Below, piece by piece: positions 37,114 through 45,058 of a stretch of DNA of 64,000 nt (within the stretch, counting starts at the first letter, position 1; the number at the start of each line of letters is the position of its first letter). A program made the translations under genes and the position numbers. Under the pieces are notes generated by a model. It made no database searches. It worked only from the letters and a program-made list of their open reading frames with translations, and was not told the DNA's origin. The stretch covers positions 49,465 to 113,464 of the forward strand of contig NZ_JACXIY010000029.1 in assembly GCF_014705655.1 (NCBI RefSeq). The letters run 5' to 3'. The DNA is from Paenibacillus arenilitoris (GTDB lineage: Bacteria; Bacillota; Bacilli; Paenibacillales; Paenibacillaceae).

Positions 37114-37222
37114 CTCGGTCAGGCGGAACCCGCCTTGCGGCTGCCGGCACGGCAGACGGACACCCTGACTCGGACAGGCGAAACCCGCTCTTTACCGTTG
37201 CCAGCATGGCTGCCGGCCATAT
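37114..37222. repeat. imperfect 55-base direct duplication
   Basis: Two units starting CTCGG at 37114 and 37169 share CAGGCG, AACCCGC and a Gly-rich GCTGCCGGC end. Non-coding; lies just downstream of the minus-strand 37232 gene. Confidence 0.4.
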
Positions 37223-37231
37223 CCGCCTCCT

Positions 37232-38089
37232 TCACCCGCCGTTAATCTCCTCCGGCTCCCAGCCGAGCGCCGCCTCCAGCATCGTTAACAGCTGGCGGGC
37301 GCGGTGCAAATCCGGCTTTGCCTTCAGCAGCCGGAACTCTTCGCGGACGTGCCCGACGTATTCGCCGCGCAGCCGCTCCGCCTGCTCTTCCGTCAGCGCG
37401 TACAAGTATTGGCGGACGACGTCGTGGGACACGTACCCTTCCCTGCTTTCCAGAAAACGATGCGGCGACTGCTGGTACCACGCTTTGGCCGACGCCTTCA
37501 GCGCCGCCGCGATCGGCTCGCGCCCGCCGGCCATCGCGCGGAGCCGATCCGCCGCGATCAGGTTCCGGTACTGAACCGCGTTCCCCTCGGGATACGTGTT
37601 CGGAAGCGCATAGAACTGCAGCAGCCGATCCAGCATGACGACGTACGGCTCCGGATCGGCGCGCCCCGCGCGGAACTTGCAGGAGACCGCGGCATGCGCG
37701 ATTTCCTTCAGCAGACTGAGCGCTTCCGCCGCCTCCTTCTTGCCCGGCGTGCCGGCAAAAAACGCCCCCTGATTGCCCGCCCGTATGTCCGCCCGATCGA
37801 TCGCGTCGTGCAGCGCGTCCTCGAATTGCTCCTTGCTGTGGGGCGCCCACTGCGCGAAGCGGTCCATCAGCGCTCCCCTTATCCCGAACTCCCTGCGAAG
37901 GATCGAACGAAGGTCGATTCCGCCGCTCCCGCTCGCCTGCATGAAAATATCGTGCAGCAGCTTCTCGAGCGATTTCGCTTTTTTGACCGCGTGAAGATCG
38001 GCATCGGGCACCGCATATACGGCCGCTGCATCCTTTCGCTCGAGCGCGGCCGCGAATCGCCTCAGCTCGTTTAATAGCGTGTCCTCCAT
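37232..38089 (-). CDS. hypothetical protein, helical
   Basis: 285 residues from the ATG at 38089, which has AAAGGGG nine bases upstream. All-helical in character, charged, no signal peptide or membrane segment. Notable stretches are MEDTLLNELRRFAAAL, LLHDIFMQASGSGGIDLRSI and DRLLQFYALPNTYPEGNAV. I do not recognise the family. It stands alone, divergent from the 38251 membrane-protein gene. Confidence 0.65.
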   Translation of the reverse strand: MEDTLLNELRRFAAALERKDAAAVYAVPDADLHAVKKAKSLEKLLHDIFMQASGSGGIDLRSILRREFGIRGALMDRFAQWAPHSKEQFEDALHDAIDRADIRAGNQGAFFAGTPGKKEAAEALSLLKEIAHAAVSCKFRAGRADPEPYVVMLDRLLQFYALPNTYPEGNAVQYRNLIAADRLRAMAGGREPIAAALKASAKAWYQQSPHRFLESREGYVSHDVVRQYLYALTEEQAERLRGEYVGHVREEFRLLKAKPDLHRARQLLTMLEAALGWEPEEINGG

Positions 38090-38162
38090 AATCCCGCACC
38101 CCTTTCTCGCCTTATTTTGCCACCGCGCGGCAATTTTAAGCTCGTCCATCCGCCTTCGCTTA

Positions 38163-38227
38163 TTGACGGTCTTTTCGTTCTCTGCTAATATTTGATTAAA
38201 CGATCAAATAAAAGTTTAAACGATCAA
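38163..38227 (+). promoter_or_regulatory. promoter and direct-repeat operator of the TetR module
   Basis: TTGACG (38163-38168), 17 bases, TAATAT (38186-38191). Two copies of TTAAACGATCAA (38196-38207 and 38216-38227) lie 20 bases apart just after the -10, and the first forms the inverted repeat TTGAT-N6-ATCAA. The likely binder is the TetR protein encoded two genes on. Confidence 0.65.
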
Positions 38228-38250
38228 TCAATTTATAAGGAGCGGTTGGA

Positions 38251-38721
38251 ATGAACGACAACGGTCAACCTGTAAAAGCAATCGGCGATGCGCCGGATTG
38301 GGTAATCAAATGTCTCCCTCTCTTAAGCACGGTAGTAGGCGGAGGCGCGCTTTGGTATACTTGGTTTAAATACAACGAAATGGTCGAGCAGGCGGGCGGG
38401 CCTTGGTACGGCTGGATCCGGATCGGTTTTACGCTGCTCATCGGGGTTCTGTGCTTGGCGGCGACCGTCTTGTTCCTGTTCGGCCGATCCTCCGCGTGGG
38501 ACGTATTCAAAACCGGATTGTTTCTGGTGCCGGTCATGCTGGTGGCGAATTTGGTCATTCTCGTGATCCGGGCCATCGTCAGCGTCGTGCAGGGAGAGGC
38601 AGGCCCTTTTTTCGACAAGCTGTTCGACTCGCCGCAAAACATCATTATTCCGGTCATCGTTATCGCCTTGGTCACGTTAGGCGTAATGAGCAAGAAGGAC
38701 GAAAACAAAAACAGTCAATAA
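38251..38721 (+). CDS. four-helix membrane protein linked to TetR
   Basis: 156 residues with about four hydrophobic segments (for example LLSTVVGGGALWYTWF, IRIGFTLLIGVLCLAATVLF and NIIIPVIVIALVTLGVM) and a charged C-terminal tail. AAGGAGCGG precedes the ATG. It ends nine bases before the TetR gene, so both are cotranscribed. Perhaps an efflux or envelope protein under TetR control; no family recognised. Confidence 0.7.
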   Translation: MNDNGQPVKAIGDAPDWVIKCLPLLSTVVGGGALWYTWFKYNEMVEQAGGPWYGWIRIGFTLLIGVLCLAATVLFLFGRSSAWDVFKTGLFLVPVMLVANLVILVIRAIVSVVQGEAGPFFDKLFDSPQNIIIPVIVIALVTLGVMSKKDENKNSQ

Positions 38722-38730
38722 GGAGCATCC

Positions 38731-39372
38731 ATGAAGGAAAGCAGCAAAAAAGGCGAAGGAAAACAATCGTTCATCGCGGAAGCGAGGCGTGAGCAAATGT
38801 TCGAAGCGGCGATCCGGACGCTGGACGAAATCGGCTACGTGAACGCCAGCCTCGCCCAGATCGCCAAACGGGCGGGCATCAGCACGGCGCTTATTTCGTA
38901 CCATTTTGCGGACAAAAGCGACTTGATGAATCACCTGCTCGTCAAGCTGCTCGAAATGTCGACCACTTACATTTTGGACCGCGTCCATGCGGAAAGCACG
39001 GCCCGCGGGAAGCTCGGCGCGTTCATCGAAGCGAGCCTCGCCTATCAGGTGTCGCATCCGGCCCATAATACGGCGCTGATCGAGATCATTTTCAACTCCC
39101 GGACGCCCGATAACGTGCCGTATTACAAGATGGACGACGACAACGACGACGAGGACTACATTCGCGTCACGCTTCTGCAGGTTTTGCGCGAAGGGCGGGA
39201 GAACGGGGAGTTCGGGGCGTTTAACGCCGATGCCGTGGCCAGCGTAATCCAGGGCGCGATCGGCGAATACATGCTGACCGGCGCGGCCATTACGAAGAAG
39301 GTCGACGTGGAGACGTATAGCGCCGAGCTGATCGGCATGATCGAGAAGTCGATCCTAGTCGTAGCAAAATAG
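38731..39372 (+). CDS. TetR/AcrR-family regulator
   Basis: 213 residues. N-terminal TetR_N helix-turn-helix (FEAAIRTLDEIGYVNASLAQ, KRAGISTALISYHFADKSDLM) and a helical ligand-binding domain. An acidic stretch (DDDNDDEDY) lies near residue 135. It is expected to repress its own operon through the TTAAACGATCAA sites. Confidence 0.92.
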   Translation: MKESSKKGEGKQSFIAEARREQMFEAAIRTLDEIGYVNASLAQIAKRAGISTALISYHFADKSDLMNHLLVKLLEMSTTYILDRVHAESTARGKLGAFIEASLAYQVSHPAHNTALIEIIFNSRTPDNVPYYKMDDDNDDEDYIRVTLLQVLREGRENGEFGAFNADAVASVIQGAIGEYMLTGAAITKKVDVETYSAELIGMIEKSILVVAK

Positions 39373-39400
39373 GATTGTTTAAATGAATAGCCCTATTTAC

Positions 39401-39435
39401 AAAGAACCTTCCAGCATGTGCAGGGAAGGTTCTTT
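39401..39435 (+). terminator. terminator of the TetR operon
   Basis: 12-base arms AAAGAACCTTCC and complement, 11-base loop, ends in TTTA. Placed 28 bases after the TetR stop. Confidence 0.8.
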
Positions 39436-39523
39436 AGTGTAGTACAATAACAGATCACTCAAATTATTAAATGGTCTGAGTTAGTCCTATCTCATACTGA
39501 AAATCAGGGATATCAGTCCTTTA

Positions 39524-40315
39524 CTAGTTACTACTTTGCTGGATAATCGGAATATCCATGCTATTTACAACCACTGTTTTTCCGGCCTCATTCAGGCCTT
39601 GAATTTCGATTTGCGTACCCATGTAAAATGGGAAACGGACAAACCAGATCATGCGGCCATCTTGAATAGGGATCATTTTCGCAACCTGTTTATAGTGAGT
39701 CTGTTTATCAGTCAACTCAATATTAACTATTTCCTGATTAAACGATTCGCCATAGACGATCGGTAACGGCGGTTCCCCTGACCCGTCCGGTTCAGTTCCT
39801 GTTACATATTCAAAGACCAGGCTGCCATCCCGTTTCAAATTGTTCAGGTTGCTGAACTGGTAACCTCCCCCTGTTACCCATTTCCAACCTAATAGCGTTT
39901 TCTTCCAATATTCCAAATTTAAATCTGCGTATTCGTCATCTGTTTGACCGTATTTTCTTGTATAAAAAACAACTACACCTTCGTTTGTCCATTCTTTATG
40001 CACGATTCCATCCATTTCAAAACCCGTGACGTTCAAGGTGCGATACCTTTCTGTAATCACCTGTCTCAGATTATCATCAATGGCGGGGTCAGCAGCCGGA
40101 TTTGTCAGATTCATCGGGAATAACCAAGCATATACGATAAAGCCAATTAGGGCAACACAAACCGTTGTCACAGATGTTTTCCAAAACCATCGCTGTTTTC
40201 TCACCTTTGTCACCTCTTCCTTTATTGATTGCAATTGGCTCGATGTTGGTCGCCGTTCTTGACGGAGAGGACCTTCAGAAAGCCGTGTATACCATTGAGG
40301 TTCATTAGGTTCTAT
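39524..40315 (-). CDS. anti-sigma-like membrane protein, disrupted start
   Basis: About 236 residues from a TTG at 40234, with one membrane helix (TSVTTVCVALIGFIVYAWLF) and an extracytoplasmic domain. The frame stays coding upstream (EPQWYTRLSEGPLRQERRP), which matches the cytoplasmic sigma-binding end of YxlC-like anti-sigma factors. No start codon fits that extension: AAGGAGG at 40331-40325 is followed nine bases on by ATA (40315), and the nearby ATG at 40305 is out of frame by one base. Adding one A at 40301-40302 would give MKPQWYTRL. It follows the frameshifted sigma gene. Either the pair is decaying or the bases are wrong. Confidence 0.65.
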   Translation of the reverse strand: MEPNEPQWYTRLSEGPLRQERRPTSSQLQSIKEEVTKVRKQRWFWKTSVTTVCVALIGFIVYAWLFPMNLTNPAADPAIDDNLRQVITERYRTLNVTGFEMDGIVHKEWTNEGVVVFYTRKYGQTDDEYADLNLEYWKKTLLGWKWVTGGGYQFSNLNNLKRDGSLVFEYVTGTEPDGSGEPPLPIVYGESFNQEIVNIELTDKQTHYKQVAKMIPIQDGRMIWFVRFPFYMGTQIEIQGLNEAGKTVVVNSMDIPIIQQSSN

Positions 40316-40397
40316 GGGAGTCTGCCTCCTTTTTTCATAAGGTAAATAGCGAAATGGATAACAATACCTACTTGTTGTTAGATCCTCTTGCTGTCAC

Positions 40398-40930
40398 TTA
40401 GTACTGATCTTTCTTCAGCCACTCATCGAGCTTCAATCTGGCGCGATACAGCCTAGACTTGACCGTACCTTCTGGCAGACCGAGTAAATCCGCCATGTCT
40501 GCTATTGGCATTTGGTAATGGGCGTTCAACAGAATTATTTCACGTTGCTTCATCGGCAATCGAATCACCAGTTCCCATATTCTGTCCACGAACTGCTCGT
40601 CAAAATAAGTCGTTTCCGCCGAAGGAGTGGATCGATCGCTTTGTACGTAATCCAATAGCACAATTTTGCGAAAAAACGCCGAACGCTTATAATTAATTGT
40701 TATATTTCTTGCTATTCTCAGCAGCCACGTTTTTACAGAACTTTCACCGCGGAACGAATCAAGAGATCGAAACGCACGGATAAACGTGTCTTGCGCAATA
40801 TCGTCGGCCATATCGTGTTTTGAGTCAATACATAAGAGTAATTCCACACATCCTTCCAATATTTTTGGATAAGCCGCTCGATTTCATTTGTTCCGATTTG
40901 TGACTGATACCTAAGGTGCTCATCCTCCAA
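40398..40930 (-). pseudogene. ECF sigma factor, frameshifted
   Basis: Two frames join into one sigma-70 protein. The first (TTG at 40930, GGAGGTGAG upstream) gives region 2 up to KYWKDVWNYSYVLTQ. The second continues KHDMADDIAQDTFIRAFRSL and then region 4 (MKQREIILLNAHYQMPIADMADLLGLPEGTVKSRLYRA, given here only as a span 40560-40430). The switch falls in AAAA (plus-strand TTTT at 40818-40821); one more A restores the frame. Without repair the sigma factor would be lost. It is the first gene of the sigma/anti-sigma pair and lies in DNA with lower GC than the flanks. Confidence 0.8.
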
Positions 40931-41184
40931 CCGTCTCACCTCCAATAAACAGACAACAATGAGCATAAAAAGTTCCATTTTTCAATAAAATATCTTCAAT
41001 TTACAATGACACAGTCCATTCATAGAGGATATTCCTTCTCACAAACGCAATAAAGAGACAGCCTCTACTGTCTCAATTCGCAAACTTAATAACGAAAATT
41101 CAATACGATTCTTTTTACAAATATTTCATTTCAATACTTACTTTCATCAAAAACCACAGCAACGAGGTTTTCATGTGCGACAGA
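40931..41184. other. AT-rich intergenic region
   Basis: No gene seen. AT-rich, with upstream sequence of the sigma factor (minus strand) but no clear -35/-10 pair. It ends at the terminator of the YdeI fragment. Confidence 0.4.
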
Positions 41185-41225
41185 AAAAAGCACGACAGTC
41201 GGAACCGCCGGCTGTCGTGCTTTTT
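41185..41225 (-). terminator. terminator of the YdeI-like fragment
   Basis: Perfect 14-base arms (41185-41198 and 41212-41225, AAAAAGCACGACAG and complement) six bases after the fragment's stop; T run on both sides. Confidence 0.85.
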
Positions 41226-41231
41226 CGCTTC

Positions 41232-41493
41232 TTATGAACTCCGGCCTTCCCTCAGCATGGCGACGGTTTTCTCCAGGCGCCTCTGCCTCGTTTCGGCCGT
41301 CTTCGCCTCCTCGATCGGGATGACCAGTCTCCGCTTGTTGCTGTAAGACAGCCCTTCGAAGAAGCTTCCGGCGGCCGCATCCTCCTCAAGCGCTGCCTTC
41401 AGGTCCTTCGGCACCGCAAGCTCGCGCACCTCGGTATCGAGCTCGATCTGCACCTCGACCTCGCCCCCTGCGGCAACGCTGGTGCGGCTGTTT
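41232..41493 (-). pseudogene. YdeI/OmpD-associated family protein, C-terminal fragment
   Basis: The fragment reads SVAAGGEVEVQIELDTE, then VPKDLKAALEEDAAAGSFF, then a basic tail ending AKTAETRQRRLEKTVAML, all typical of the YdeI_C region. An in-frame stop lies just upstream and the N-terminal DUF1905 half is missing here. That half, MKFQAVILLSKKTATGIAV and onward, is found on the same strand at 44087-44197. The two pieces together lack only about 25-30 residues of a normal YdeI-like protein. The fragment still has its terminator. Confidence 0.85.
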
Positions 41494-41616
41494 TAATCAG
41501 TAGAGCATCTTTGTTATTCGGTTTGCAATCTAGGCACGAAGCGATAATGTTGGGAAGAACAGCCATCGTCAAATGGCTGTTTTTGTTATGTCAACTGAAT
41601 GATTATTGCTCAATGC

Positions 41617-42033
41617 TCACTCAGGAACTTTATTTTCTAAATGAACCAGCCACTCCCCATCTTCATTAATTAAAATAAATTTATGCGTTACCTCACCCAT
41701 CGTTGTAATATTCACTTTGGTTAATGCTTCCGCGTTAGCAGCATCAACAACAGTGACATTCAATATTTCGTAGTCAACAAGTCTATTTTCTTCAATGTCC
41801 TTCGTGTAAAACGAAATCAAGGATTCTTGGTCTTTAAACGTAGTGTCTTTTATATTATCCAAGACTTGATCAACATCTCTATTCTTAACTCCTTCTAAAA
41901 AATTAACTAGGGTCTCTTTAACTGCTGTGTTTACCTCAACGTTTGAATTGTTCAAGCTCAAAATCAAAACCACAGTTCCAATAAGAATTGATAAACATAA
42001 TACCAATGATATCTTTTTTAGATATTTCTTCAC
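41617..42033 (-). CDS. small membrane-anchored or secreted protein
   Basis: 138 residues. N-terminal hydrophobic segment ISLVLCLSILIGTVVLILSL, then a soluble domain with alternating beta character (YEILNVTVVDAANAEALTKV, then KFILINEDGEWLVHLE). The end resembles DUF4878/NTF2-like lipoprotein domains but the match is loose. AT-rich codon use. Divergent from the secreted protein at 42123. Confidence 0.6.
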   Translation of the reverse strand: MKKYLKKISLVLCLSILIGTVVLILSLNNSNVEVNTAVKETLVNFLEGVKNRDVDQVLDNIKDTTFKDQESLISFYTKDIEENRLVDYEILNVTVVDAANAEALTKVNITTMGEVTHKFILINEDGEWLVHLENKVPE

Positions 42034-42091
42034 AAATCTACCTCCTTTATGTTATAGTTTCCATTGTAACATTTTTCAAGTATTTCCAGGC

Positions 42092-42110
42092 AAAAAAAAA
42101 AAAAAAAAAA
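42092..42110 (+). repeat. A19 homopolymer in a translation-initiation region
   Basis: Nineteen A's stand immediately before GGACGTGAAG, upstream of the TTG start of the secreted-protein gene. Its length is likely to vary and could alter spacing to the promoter. Confidence 0.7.
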
Positions 42111-42122
42111 GGACGTGAAGAT

Positions 42123-42686
42123 TTGAAAGTACTTAAGTATTTCACCGCTTCAGCAATCTGCTTAGTAGCTGTTTCAGGCCTAATGTCTGCAGCAAGCGCA
42201 GCTCCACGCACAGGCATACTCACACCGGAAACACATTCTTTATCTCCGGAAGAAGTTATCGAAAGTGATAAACCAATTACTTATGCAGTGCCACTTGATT
42301 CTTCTTCTTTTAAAGCATTAAGTGTTCCACCAGGTGAACAATGGCTTTATGACTTCCAATTTTGGGGAGTAACTCCAGCTGGTACTGTGAAAACTGATAC
42401 GTTTGAAGTAGTTGGTGGAGATAATGTTCAAGTTAATAGTCAGGCTGACGCTGATAATTATAATCAAGCCTCAGGTGACTATGGTGTTACACTATATAAA
42501 AAGAATTGGCTTGGAATAGGAGTCTCTCAGGGACAAATAAACTATCCTTACGGATCACAAACTGTTTATGTTGGTACGTGGTGGGGAGTTGGCGATGGTA
42601 GCTATTATGTCGGATTTAAAACAATTTCTTCAACTACTTCACAAAAAATAGATGGCGAAGGTTCTATCTATCAAAATAATGCTTAG
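42123..42686 (+). CDS. secreted protein of unknown function
   Basis: 187 residues from TTG at 42123. Signal peptide with hydrophobic core AICLVAVSGLMSAASA and cleavage near ASA-AP. The mature part is about 160 residues, rich in Gly, Tyr, Ser and Trp (VGTWWGVGDGSYYVGFK), which suggests an all-beta fold. Only few charged residues and no Cys. It is preceded by an A19 tract and is divergent from the membrane-anchored protein. Its neighbours are small membrane proteins, so toxin plus protection is possible, but there is no direct sign of that. Confidence 0.7.
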   Translation: MKVLKYFTASAICLVAVSGLMSAASAAPRTGILTPETHSLSPEEVIESDKPITYAVPLDSSSFKALSVPPGEQWLYDFQFWGVTPAGTVKTDTFEVVGGDNVQVNSQADADNYNQASGDYGVTLYKKNWLGIGVSQGQINYPYGSQTVYVGTWWGVGDGSYYVGFKTISSTTSQKIDGEGSIYQNNA

Positions 42687-42693
42687 TTATTAA

Positions 42694-42754
42694 AAAGCCC
42701 CCCCACACATATCTCTGAAGTAAGCAGGAGAAATAAGTGGTGGGGGGTTTTCTG
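42694..42754 (+). terminator. terminator of the secreted-protein gene
   Basis: AAAAGCCCCCCCAC pairs with GTGGTGGGGGGTTTT after a loop of about 28 bases; the T run follows. It starts eight bases after the stop. Confidence 0.7.
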
Positions 42755-42985
42755 TTTCATAGTGGATTTCCTTTACGCTGCCCCCATCACAAAATATGCT
42801 TATTTTTACAGTGCAACAAAATGCTTACTCTTTGCGTCTAAAATATTTGAGGAGTCCGAAACGGACGTTTGAAAGGAGGAAAGATCATTTACCAATATAA
42901 GGAAAGTATACAAAATATACATCGAGTATAAACATACAAAGATGGAATAATACAAAATTTAAACGATAAAAGGATGGAGGTACCT
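42755..42985 (+). other. AT-rich region upstream of the 42986 gene
   Basis: Contains a small hairpin (GTCCGAAACGGAC near 42857) and a strong AAAGGAGG near 42874 not followed by a normal start codon, so a tiny frame may have been lost. No firm promoter. Confidence 0.3.
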
Positions 42986-43246
42986 ATGTTGAAGATATTC
43001 AGTAGGATTATCTTATTAATTATTGGTGTGTATGTTATTTATCAAGGATACAGCATTTACACATTTAGTGCTCGAAGTGATGGCAGTACGGGTATCTATA
43101 AATTTATCTGGCTATTTATACCTGCAACGGATTATCACTTGCATACTTATGGAATTGCTTTTATTGTTATAGGAGCAATAATTACATTGACATCTTTCGC
43201 ACTGTATCGATTGTCATTGAAGGGTAGAAAGATCGTACAGGATTAA
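42986..43246 (+). CDS. small two-helix membrane protein
   Basis: 86 residues from the ATG at 42986 with GGAGG five bases upstream. Hydrophobic helices at the N-terminus (FSRIILLIIGVYVIYQGYSI) and near the C-terminus (TYGIAFIVIGAIITLTSFAL), with a short polar loop. No family recognised. It could protect against or help export the secreted protein nearby. Confidence 0.6.
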   Translation: MLKIFSRIILLIIGVYVIYQGYSIYTFSARSDGSTGIYKFIWLFIPATDYHLHTYGIAFIVIGAIITLTSFALYRLSLKGRKIVQD

Positions 43247-43483
43247 ATAATGGATATTTATAAGCTGTGGATCGGAAAGAAGTTCCGATTTCGTTCAAGG
43301 CATTGGAACTATTCTCTATGGCAGCAGTAAACATCATGTACTCCATTAACTGCATTAAAAAAGAGACTTTCAGCTAGATCCGAAAGTCTCTTCTATTTCT
43401 TTACCCAAATAATAATTGATTCGTATAGGCAGCGTAGGACTATTTTGAATGCCTTAACTGCCTTTACTTTTTCATCGACTGGC
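43247..43483. other. intergenic, low GC, one weak hairpin
   Basis: No supported gene. A hairpin with arms near 43363-43395 (GAGACTTTCAG and CGAAAGTCTC) could end the 42986 transcript. Confidence 0.4.
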
Positions 43484-43790
43484 GCGCCGCCGGTAACGGC
43501 CAGCTCCTGCAGTTCGTGCGACTGACTTCCGGACGCGGACGATCGGCGAGCCGCCAATGGCGGCCGGCTTCTGCAGCCCGTGCGACTGGCTTCCGGAAAC
43601 GGACGGATCGGCGCGTCGACGGCGACGGCCGGCTCCTGCAGCTCGAGCGCCGGCTTTCCGGACGCGGACGATCGTCGAGCCGCTGGTGGCGGTCGGCTCC
43701 TGCAGCCCGAGCGCCTGGGTTCCGGATGCGGACGGTCGATGCGCGGCCAGTAGCGTCCAACTGCTGCAGCTCAAGCGCCAGGTTCACGAT
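43484..43790. repeat. five-unit 64-65 base GC-rich tandem repeat
   Basis: The anchor CTGCAG recurs at 43507, 43571, 43636, 43700 and 43764, so unit length is 64 or 65 bases. Each unit reads roughly GGCTCCTGCAGCCCGAGCGC, then TTCCGGACGCGGACGATCG. Units are about 75-85% alike and the last is truncated. As 64 is not a multiple of three, frames change from unit to unit. Open frames on both strands here are therefore by-products. It is very GC-rich inside an otherwise AT-rich insertion. Confidence 0.8.
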
Positions 43791-44086
43791 ACAAACGATA
43801 AATACACTGACTAACAGTAACGTACCTCCAAGAACACCATTCCTTACGGTTTCGAATCGTTCACCTCGGAGTGAGGACAACAAAAAAATGTTGCCCCCAA
43901 ACCTCGATTCACGACACGGCTATGCTCACCAGCAACTCCCCCCCATAAAACGCACACAATAACGAACAAATAAACAAACCGCGCACTGTGCATAAATCGT
44001 ATGAAGGCACCTCCTATCCACAGGTAGAAAAGAAGGAAGATTTGCTACGCAAAGCACCATACCCGATATCGAAGAAGGAAAAAAGA
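43791..44086. other. right end of the insertion
   Basis: On the minus strand about 43780-43880 encodes a single hydrophobic helix (GVLGGTLLLVSVFIVCIVNL) behind GAGGTGA with no normal start codon. It could be a holin-like toxin peptide, but this is weak. Otherwise nothing seen. Confidence 0.25.
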
Positions 44087-44197
44087 TACGCGGACCGGCG
44101 GCCGCTTGCCCGCTCCGAGTCCGGAGAGGATTTCGTCCGGCACGGCGATGCCGGTCGCTGTTTTCTTGCTGAGCAGAATGACGGCTTGGAATTTCAT
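44087..44197 (-). pseudogene. YdeI-like protein, N-terminal fragment
   Basis: ATG at 44197 with GAGGAGGAAG upstream. It reads MKFQAVILLSKKTATGIAV and then PDEILSGLGAGKRPPVRV, a clear DUF1905-type start, before homology stops at 44087. The rest of the protein is at 41232-41493. The ribosome site is still intact. Confidence 0.8.
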
Positions 44198-44237
44198 TTG
44201 AAGCTTCCTCCTCTTTTCGTCTCGTTATTCAAGTATC

Positions 44238-45035
44238 TCAATTCGCAAAAAAGTCGCGCAGCACCGGCGCCAGCGCCTCCGGCTTGACGATATGCGTCTG
44301 CCCTTCCAACGTTCGATGCTCCGCATTCGGGAGCGCGCGCGCCAGCTGTTCCATCGCGACTCGCATCCAGGCCGGGCTCTTGCCGCCGGCCGCAACGAGC
44401 GTCGGCACGGTGACGGAAGACCAGCGTCCGGCCTCAAGCGGCTTGCCCCTCTGGTGATCGACCGTAAGCAGCGTATCGTAAGGCAGCGTATGAGCGACGG
44501 CCTTCAGCTTCGACCATGCCGGCATGAGCGGCATCATGGCGACGACGGGCGCCGGCAAGCCCACGCCGGTCCGCATGAAATGCTTCACCGCGGCACCCCG
44601 TCGGCCCGCTGCCAGCAGTCCCTCCATCCGCTCCGAATAATCGGCCGGCACCGGCTTGCGGCTCGCGTCGACGACGAACGGCGCTTCGTAGAGCGCCAGC
44701 TTCTTCACGGACGGCAGCCGGTTCGCCGCCTCGAGCGCGAGCGCCGCGCCCGACGATATGCCGTAGACGAACGCCGATCCGCCGGCTTCGCCGATCAACG
44801 CCGAGAGGTCCTCGATTTCGCGCTCGATTTCGTAAGGCATCGTGTTCCCGCTGCCGGCCCTCCCCCTGCGATCGTACGTATAGACGGTATAATGCCGCTG
44901 AAGCTGCGCGGCAAGCGCCCCGTTCGGCCCGTTCTCCCGGCTGCACAGCGCTCCGTCGACCAGGATGAGCGGCGGCCCGCTGCCGATCTTCTCATAAGCG
45001 ATCGCCGTTCCGTCTTGCGAATAAACGTAGTTCAT
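44238..45035 (-). CDS. alpha/beta-hydrolase
   Basis: About 265 residues from the ATG at 45035, which has AAGGAGGAGCC upstream. Alpha/beta-hydrolase features: YDRRGRAGSGN near residue 58, nucleophile elbow VYGISSGAAL (Ser), a late Asp region and His in GQTHIVKPEAL. The elbow reads GISSG rather than GHSMG. Its substrate is unknown. It lies 23 bases after the YCII-like gene, a frequent pairing in small stress operons. Confidence 0.9.
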   Translation of the reverse strand: MNYVYSQDGTAIAYEKIGSGPPLILVDGALCSRENGPNGALAAQLQRHYTVYTYDRRGRAGSGNTMPYEIEREIEDLSALIGEAGGSAFVYGISSGAALALEAANRLPSVKKLALYEAPFVVDASRKPVPADYSERMEGLLAAGRRGAAVKHFMRTGVGLPAPVVAMMPLMPAWSKLKAVAHTLPYDTLLTVDHQRGKPLEAGRWSSVTVPTLVAAGGKSPAWMRVAMEQLARALPNAEHRTLEGQTHIVKPEALAPVLRDFFAN

Positions 45036-45058
45036 GGCTCCTCCTTGATTGGCGCAGA

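Larger units (their letters stand above)
41494..44086. mobile_element. insertion of about 2.6 kb splitting the YdeI-like gene
   Basis: Between the two halves of the YdeI-like gene lies 2.6 kb that is mostly AT-rich, unlike the flanking DNA. It carries three small secreted or membrane proteins (41617, 42123, 42986) and a 64-65 base tandem repeat. No transposase, integrase or terminal inverted repeats are visible, and I cannot find target-site duplication at the junctions. It may be a degraded island or a replacement event, since about 30 codons of the host gene are missing. Confidence 0.6.

Noticed and set aside
41551..41590. Hairpin AACAGCCAT...ATGGCTGTTTTT as terminator of the 41617 gene
   Set aside because: The T run is on the plus strand, opposite to the gene's direction; it may serve a lost plus-strand gene or be bidirectional, so I did not list it.
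43464..43883. 139-residue minus-strand frame over the tandem repeat
   Set aside because: Unit length is 64-65 bases, so the frame shifts from unit to unit; composition is Arg-rich and no start codon is convincing.
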